Shown in pieces: positions 6,333-9,466 of a stretch of DNA of 9,466 nt. A program made the translations under genes and the position numbers. Positions within the stretch are counted from its first letter, which is position 1. Each line of letters starts with the position of its first letter. The stretch spans positions 1 to 9,466 of the forward strand of contig JBNJEM010000292.1 of assembly GCA_051745935.1 (NCBI GenBank). The letters are read 5' to 3'. The DNA is from JBNJEM01 sp051745935. GTDB taxonomy: Bacteria > Planctomycetota > Planctomycetia > Pirellulales > Pirellulaceae. The notes beneath the pieces were generated by a model. It ran no database searches. It was not told the DNA's origin and saw nothing but the letters and a program-made list of their open reading frames with translations.

Positions 6333-7907
6333 GTGATGCAGCACAAGACATTTGTTTTCCACGCGTTCGCGGCTATTTCTTGTGTTGTGTTCCCGCCCGA
6401 GGGCTCTGCGTGTACGTCGATCATGGTCGGCCGCCAGGCCTCCACCGATGGCTCGGTCATGACGTCGCATACATGCGATAGTCACCGAACCGGATCGAAC
6501 GTGATGGTTGTTCCAGCCCAAGAGCACAAGAGTGGTTCCCAGCGAGCCCTTACAAAGCGGTGTGATGATGACGCGGGACCGATGCCTCGTTACGGGCGGA
6601 CCCCCACCGGAAGAATTCCCCAGCTTGAGAACACCTTCGGCTATATTGCCCCAGCTTATGCTTGCATGAATCAGAAGCAGCTGGCCATTGGAGAGTCGAC
6701 CTTTGGAGGCCGGGATGAGTTGGTCAGCGAGGAGGGGTTGATCGATTGTGAAATGCTGACGCGATTGATCTTGGAACGGGCCAGCACCGCCCGTGAGGCG
6801 ATTGCTGTTGCCGGCCGGCTGCTCGGAAAACACGGATGGTGCGATCATGGAGAGGCCTTGACGATTGCCGACCCCAGGGAAGTGTGGCTGTTGGAGATCG
6901 TGGGGCCCGGCAAGGGGGAGATCGGAGCGGTCTGGGCGGCGCGGCGAATTCCCGATGACCATGTCTCGGTCGTGGCCAACGCCGCTCGGATCGGCGAACT
7001 GGACTTGTCCGATACAGACGCTTTCCGGGCTTCGAAGAATGTTCGCAACGTGGCGCGGGAGAACGGCTATTGGGACCCAAACAGTGGCGAACCATTCCGC
7101 TTTTACGAAGCATACAACCCGGAGGGCCGTTACAGTTTTGCGTGCACGCGACGCGAATGGCGGGTACTGTCGTTGCTGGCCCCCTCGCTTGATTTGAACC
7201 CCAACGCGAACGTTTTTCCCTTTTCGGTGAAGCCGGACGAGGCGGTGGGTCCGAAGCGGATCATGGAGTTGTTTCGCGATACTTACGAAGGTACCGAATT
7301 CGATACGACGAAGAACATGACCGTGACCAACGAGGAGGGAAAAACGGTCAAGAGTCCTTTGGCCAACCCTTTCATGCCTTACGATATGAATGAGTTGTTT
7401 GACATCAACGGCGGTTGGGGAGAGCTGGGGGAGCGCCATCTCGCCCGTTGGTATTGCATGTACGCGACCGTCACGCAATCAAGATCATGGCTTCCCGACG
7501 CGGTTGGCGGTGTGGTTTGGTTTGGCTACGGCAACCCGGCCATGACCACCTACGTGCCGATATATGCCGGCGTTTCCCGTTTGCCCCGAGATTACAGGAC
7601 CGATGGCAGAAGCACAGGGTTCAGTCGCCGCGCGGCATGGTGGGCGTTCAACCGCGCCTCGACGCTTGCCGCGCAACGCTGGGGCGACATGCGCCGTGAC
7701 GTGGCGGACGTGCGCGATCCGCTCCAGGAAAAATTCTTGGCTCGGCAGTCCCAAGTCGCGGAGACCGCCACCGAGCTGTTGAAGAAGAATCGAAAAAAGG
7801 CCCGCCAGTTCCTCACTCGCGCCACGACCGAAGCGTGCCGGGAAGCGACCCAAGCCTATTGGAACCTGGGGGACATGCTGTGGACGAAATACGATGAACA
7901 GTGGTGA
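6333..7907 (+). CDS. Secreted peptidase family C69 (PepD-like dipeptidase)
   Basis: A 524-residue Ntn-hydrolase of the C69 dipeptidase family (PepD-like, Pfam peptidase_C69), expected to cleave short peptides. Residues 1-26 look like an export signal with a hydrophobic core and end GSA. The next residue, Cys27, begins CTSIMVGRQASTDGSVMTSHTCD, which matches the family's N-terminal catalytic cysteine segment (C-T-x-I-x-V-G-x-x-A-S-x-D-G-S). Signal cleavage would therefore expose the nucleophile directly. Further family features are FGYIAPAYACMNQKQLAIGESTF (split around 101-123), HGWCDHGEALTIADPREVWLLEI in the middle and SNVMV-type strands. The C-terminus (about 455-500) is charged and helical. 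AGGAG (6320-6324) is 8 bases before GTG 6333 and 11 before the adjacent ATG 6336, so either start is possible, differing by one residue. It stands alone, divergent from the dehydrogenase. Exact substrate is unknown. Confidence 0.92.
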   Translation: MMQHKTFVFHAFAAISCVVFPPEGSACTSIMVGRQASTDGSVMTSHTCDSHRTGSNVMVVPAQEHKSGSQRALTKRCDDDAGPMPRYGRTPTGRIPQLENTFGYIAPAYACMNQKQLAIGESTFGGRDELVSEEGLIDCEMLTRLILERASTAREAIAVAGRLLGKHGWCDHGEALTIADPREVWLLEIVGPGKGEIGAVWAARRIPDDHVSVVANAARIGELDLSDTDAFRASKNVRNVARENGYWDPNSGEPFRFYEAYNPEGRYSFACTRREWRVLSLLAPSLDLNPNANVFPFSVKPDEAVGPKRIMELFRDTYEGTEFDTTKNMTVTNEEGKTVKSPLANPFMPYDMNELFDINGGWGELGERHLARWYCMYATVTQSRSWLPDAVGGVVWFGYGNPAMTTYVPIYAGVSRLPRDYRTDGRSTGFSRRAAWWAFNRASTLAAQRWGDMRRDVADVRDPLQEKFLARQSQVAETATELLKKNRKKARQFLTRATTEACREATQAYWNLGDMLWTKYDEQW

Positions 7908-7946
7908 ACCGCTAGAAGAGGGCGTGTTTTGCCTTGTTCTTTCACC

Positions 7947-8187
7947 GTAACCGTTCAGGGGCAAGAGACGAATATCCGCGGACGTTGCACATCTTGAAGG
8001 AAGGCTGTTCAAGGTGCAAATGCCACGGGCTTGTCCCGTGGTCCGTTACGTTTCACGCTACCGACGGCCAGGCGTGGTGTGTCTGAAGGTTTGTAGCGGC
8101 GAGCGTGAACCACCACGGGACAAGCCCGTGGCATCCATGCGGGCTTCTGGGTCCACGCCGTGTAACGCGGCGCCCGTGAACGGCTAC
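7947..8187 (+). repeat. Nested palindromic repeat, copy 1
   Basis: A 241-base element. Its ends are imperfect inverted repeats: GTAACCGTTCAGGGGC (7947-7962) against the complement of GCCCGTGAACGGCTAC (8172-8187), 14 of 16 bases. Inside are perfect 20-base inner arms at 8022-8041 and 8113-8132 around a 71-base core. The left flank also contains a perfect CTTGAA/TTCAAG hairpin (7993-7998 with 8008-8013). It has no coding potential. The left and right flanks align in direct orientation with the element at 9097-9347, while the core aligns only when reversed. It ends 45 bases beyond the 3' end of the minus-strand TPR gene. It resembles a REP/BIME or MITE-like non-autonomous element. No target-site duplication is evident. 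Confidence 0.85.
8022..8132. repeat. Inner inverted repeat with perfect 20-base arms (copy 1)
   Basis: The left arm GCCACGGGCTTGTCCCGTGG (8022-8041) is the exact reverse complement of the right arm CCACGGGACAAGCCCGTGGC (8113-8132). Each arm is itself a hairpin (CCACGGG, loop CTTGT, CCCGTGG), so the pair forms a BIME-like double REP. The core (8042-8112) has a further partial dyad, TTCACGCT near its left end and AGCGTGAA near its right. Confidence 0.9.
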
Positions 8188-8232
8188 CGCCATTGCTTGT
8201 TCACGCCCGTTGCAGCGCGCGCCAACCCGCCG

Positions 8233-8895
8233 CTATTCTTCCTCGATTTCGTCCTTGAGTTTCGCGATCTGGGATCGCACTCTCGTCAAATCGGGATTCA
8301 AACGGAGAGCCCGCCGAAATGCATCGAGCGCGGACGCGGGGTTTCCCAGCTGCAGATAGGCGTCCCCCATGGCAATGGCCGCCACGAAGTGATACGGATT
8401 GAGCTCCAGAGCCTGGTGCCAGTCTTGAATGGCCCGCCGGCGGTCCTTGAGTTGAAACCAGGCACTTCCCCGTTGGTACCACGCCTCGGCGAATCCCGGC
8501 GCGCGGTCCAACACCGCCGAGGCCTTTTTGATTGCAGCCTCGTACTGCTTGATGGCGTTGAGGCGCACGGCATCGGCTAGCTCGCGCCGTTGAACTTGGT
8601 CCCCAGCGCGATGCCACACGGCTCGACATGCCTTCTCGGCCAACACGCGAACCGTGTGGTCCTCGTCCTGCATCGCCTGCCCGACCGTGTGGTTTACCCG
8701 GTAGTCACCGACAAACCCCAACGCGAGGACCGCCGCCCGTCGCGTGCCGCAATCGGGATCCAACACCAGTCGTTCCAATGTGCCCTGCGTGTAGCGTTTG
8801 GAAACCGCTCGCACGAAGTCGACCGGATCGTTGTCTTTCAGGTACTGCTGATAGATCGTCAACAGAAGTGGTTGGTATCGTCTGGTCTCGCTCAT
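8233..8895 (-). CDS. HEAT-like/tetratricopeptide repeat protein
   Basis: A 220-residue protein without signal peptide or membrane segment, probably a cytoplasmic protein-interaction scaffold. Residues about 51-98 (TRRAAVLALGFVGDYRVNHT and the following VRVLAEKACRAVWH) form HEAT-like paired helices. Residues 102-202 form three tetratricopeptide repeats at about 102-134, 136-168 and 170-202, with canonical positions such as AWYQRGSAWFQLKDRRRAI and MGDAYLQLGNPASALDAFRRAL, each ending in a proline-containing turn (RAP, LNP, LNP). The tail KLKDEIEEE is a short acidic helix. ATG 8895 is preceded by AAGGGA, and the frame opens naturally there. The gene is a lone transcription unit bracketed by the two copies of the nested palindromic repeat. 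The specific partner and role cannot be inferred. Confidence 0.85.
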   Translation of the reverse strand: MSETRRYQPLLLTIYQQYLKDNDPVDFVRAVSKRYTQGTLERLVLDPDCGTRRAAVLALGFVGDYRVNHTVGQAMQDEDHTVRVLAEKACRAVWHRAGDQVQRRELADAVRLNAIKQYEAAIKKASAVLDRAPGFAEAWYQRGSAWFQLKDRRRAIQDWHQALELNPYHFVAAIAMGDAYLQLGNPASALDAFRRALRLNPDLTRVRSQIAKLKDEIEEE

Positions 8896-9096
8896 AATCC
8901 CTTATTCTAATTGGAGCACCAATCGGAAGCGAGCTTTGTGGCGACCAAAACGTGGATCTCCAGACGAAATTCATGGGGGATTCTAGGGCTTGGGGAGACG
9001 GATGGTTTCGTTTGAATGATTCGTAATGTTTGACCGGATTATGGGCGGTGGTGCTTGCTCGCCGGCTGCGAGATTCCGCGACCGGCTCTCTGCCGG
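8896..9096. other. Intergenic segment between the TPR gene and repeat copy 2
   Basis: About 200 bases with no credible gene. It holds the presumed promoter of the TPR gene next to its start, and GC-rich sequence with scattered GCCGGC motifs (near 9061, 9081 and 9092) leading into the second repeat copy. Confidence 0.55.
8904..8909 (-). promoter_or_regulatory. Candidate -10 element for the TPR gene
   Basis: The minus strand reads TAGAAT here, five of six matches to TATAAT, ending eight bases before the ATG. A transcript starting at the usual distance would have almost no leader. No good -35 lies 16-18 bases upstream. Only moderate support. Confidence 0.3.
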
Positions 9097-9347
9097 CTAA
9101 CCGTTCACGAGCAAGAGACTGGTATCCGCGGACGTTCGCACTTCCGCTGCACATCTTGAACGAAGGCTTCTCGAGGTGCAAATGCCACGGGCTTGTCCCG
9201 TCGTAGCTCACGCTCGCCGCTACAAACCGGGCAGGCACACCACTCCTCGCCATCGGTAGCGTGGAACGTAACGGACCACGGGCCAAGCCCGTGGCACCCA
9301 TGCTCGCTCCGTGTCCAGGCCGTGTAGCGGCATCCGTGAACGGCTAC
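9097..9347 (+). repeat. Nested palindromic repeat, copy 2 (core inverted relative to copy 1)
   Basis: A 251-base relative of the element at 7947-8187. Shared landmarks in the same order and orientation are the TAACCGTTCA end, GCAAGAGAC, TATCCGCGGACGTT, GCACATCTTGAA, GAAGGC, AGGTGCAAATGCCACGGG and, at the right, CCATGC, GTCCA, GCCGTGTA and CCGTGAACGGCTAC. It carries about 11 extra bases after GACGTT. Its core (9202-9275) matches the copy 1 core only as the reverse complement, at about 60 of 68 aligned positions. The outer ends are a weaker inverted repeat than in copy 1. It is non-coding. Confidence 0.85.
9184..9295. repeat. Inner inverted repeat of copy 2
   Basis: The left arm GCCACGGGCTTGTCCCGT (9184-9201) and the right arm CCACGGGCCAAGCCCGTGGC (9276-9295) form an imperfect inverted repeat. 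The left arm departs from copy 1 at its inner end (CG for GG) and the right arm carries one substitution (C for A). They enclose a 74-base core containing CTCACGCTCGCCGCTACAAA. Confidence 0.85.
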
Positions 9348-9400
9348 TCTGCCGGTACTGGCTACGTGATCTACCCTAACGTTGCAAACAGTATATGTAG

Positions 9401-9424
9401 GACGGGTCTCCAGGCCCGTCTTTT
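9401..9424 (+). terminator. Terminator-like hairpin or second REP-type palindrome
   Basis: GACGGG (9401-9406) pairs with CCCGTC (9415-9420), extendable by a T-G wobble, and TTTT (9421-9424) follows. The form fits an intrinsic terminator, but no plus-strand gene ends nearby. It may instead be a second dispersed palindrome family, unlike the CCACGGG type. Confidence 0.4.
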
Positions 9425-9462
9425 CAAGTACGAAATCGTACTTGATCTGGTGTCCGCAGATC
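9425..9462. repeat. Two back-to-back perfect hairpins at the window end
   Basis: CAAGTACG (9425-9432) and CGTACTTG (9437-9444) form a perfect 8-bp stem around AAAT. GATCTG (9444-9449) and CAGATC (9457-9462) form a 6-bp stem around a 7-base loop. They share base 9444 and directly follow the hairpin at 9401-9420, making three hairpins in 62 bases. The structure may continue past the window. Confidence 0.5.
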
Positions 9463-9466
9463 TCAC

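Noticed and set aside
6282..7478. 398-codon minus-strand open frame opposite the C69 peptidase
   Set aside because: It is long, but the plus strand carries the catalytic segment and family motifs. The antisense translation resembles no family.
7947..8187. Insertion sequence with its own transposase
   Set aside because: The unit is only about 240 bases and has no coding frame. No transposase occurs in the window and no target-site duplication is seen.
8705..9301. 198-codon minus-strand frame across the TPR promoter and repeat copy 2
   Set aside because: It runs through repeat DNA and overlaps the TPR gene in another frame, with no domain visible.
7947..9347. CRISPR array
   Set aside because: There are just two long repeat copies 1.15 kb apart with a gene between. 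There is no regular short repeat/spacer pattern.

Overview
The window looks like chromosome from a free-living bacterium, most probably a planctomycete (Pirellulales-like). This is an inference from gene content and texture, not from a marker gene. The clues are a lipoprotein-type PstS, a single Gfo/Idh/MocA-type oxidoreductase of the sort planctomycetes carry in many copies, an exported C69 peptidase, a small HEAT/TPR protein, moderate-to-high GC with strong G/C third positions, and dispersed palindromic repeats built on CCACGGGCTTGTCCCGTGG. No RNA gene, CRISPR array, transposase, integrase or phage gene was seen.

Layout. Positions 1-365 are non-coding, with hairpins and a possible operator in front of a phosphate-uptake cluster: pstS (366-1427), a long 505-base gap with a weak terminator-like hairpin, then tightly coupled pstC (1933-2955), pstA (2952-3887) and pstB (3904-4722). 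Together these encode a complete high-affinity phosphate ABC importer: a binding lipoprotein, two permeases and one ATPase. No phoU, phoR or phoB follows. Behind pstB is a 227-base spacer with a possible 31-codon ORF, then a minus-strand Gfo/Idh/MocA dehydrogenase (4950-6101) convergent with pst. A divergent intergenic region of about 230 bases separates it from a plus-strand secreted C69-family dipeptidase (6333-7907).

The right end holds the most unusual structure. Two copies of a roughly 245-base nested palindromic repeat (7947-8187 and 9097-9347) lie in direct orientation on either side of a minus-strand HEAT/TPR gene (8233-8895). Each copy has outer inverted ends related to GTAGCCGTTCACGGGC, and inner REP-like 20-base arms. 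The outer flanks of the two copies run the same way, but the ~71-74-base cores between the inner arms run in opposite directions, as though the core of one copy had been flipped. A third, different set of three back-to-back hairpins closes the window (9401-9462).

Functionally, pstSCAB is one transport system. The dehydrogenase, the peptidase and the TPR gene look like independent transcription units. The repeats are the candidate for something not explained by standard annotation: a non-autonomous palindromic element with an invertible or conversion-prone core.
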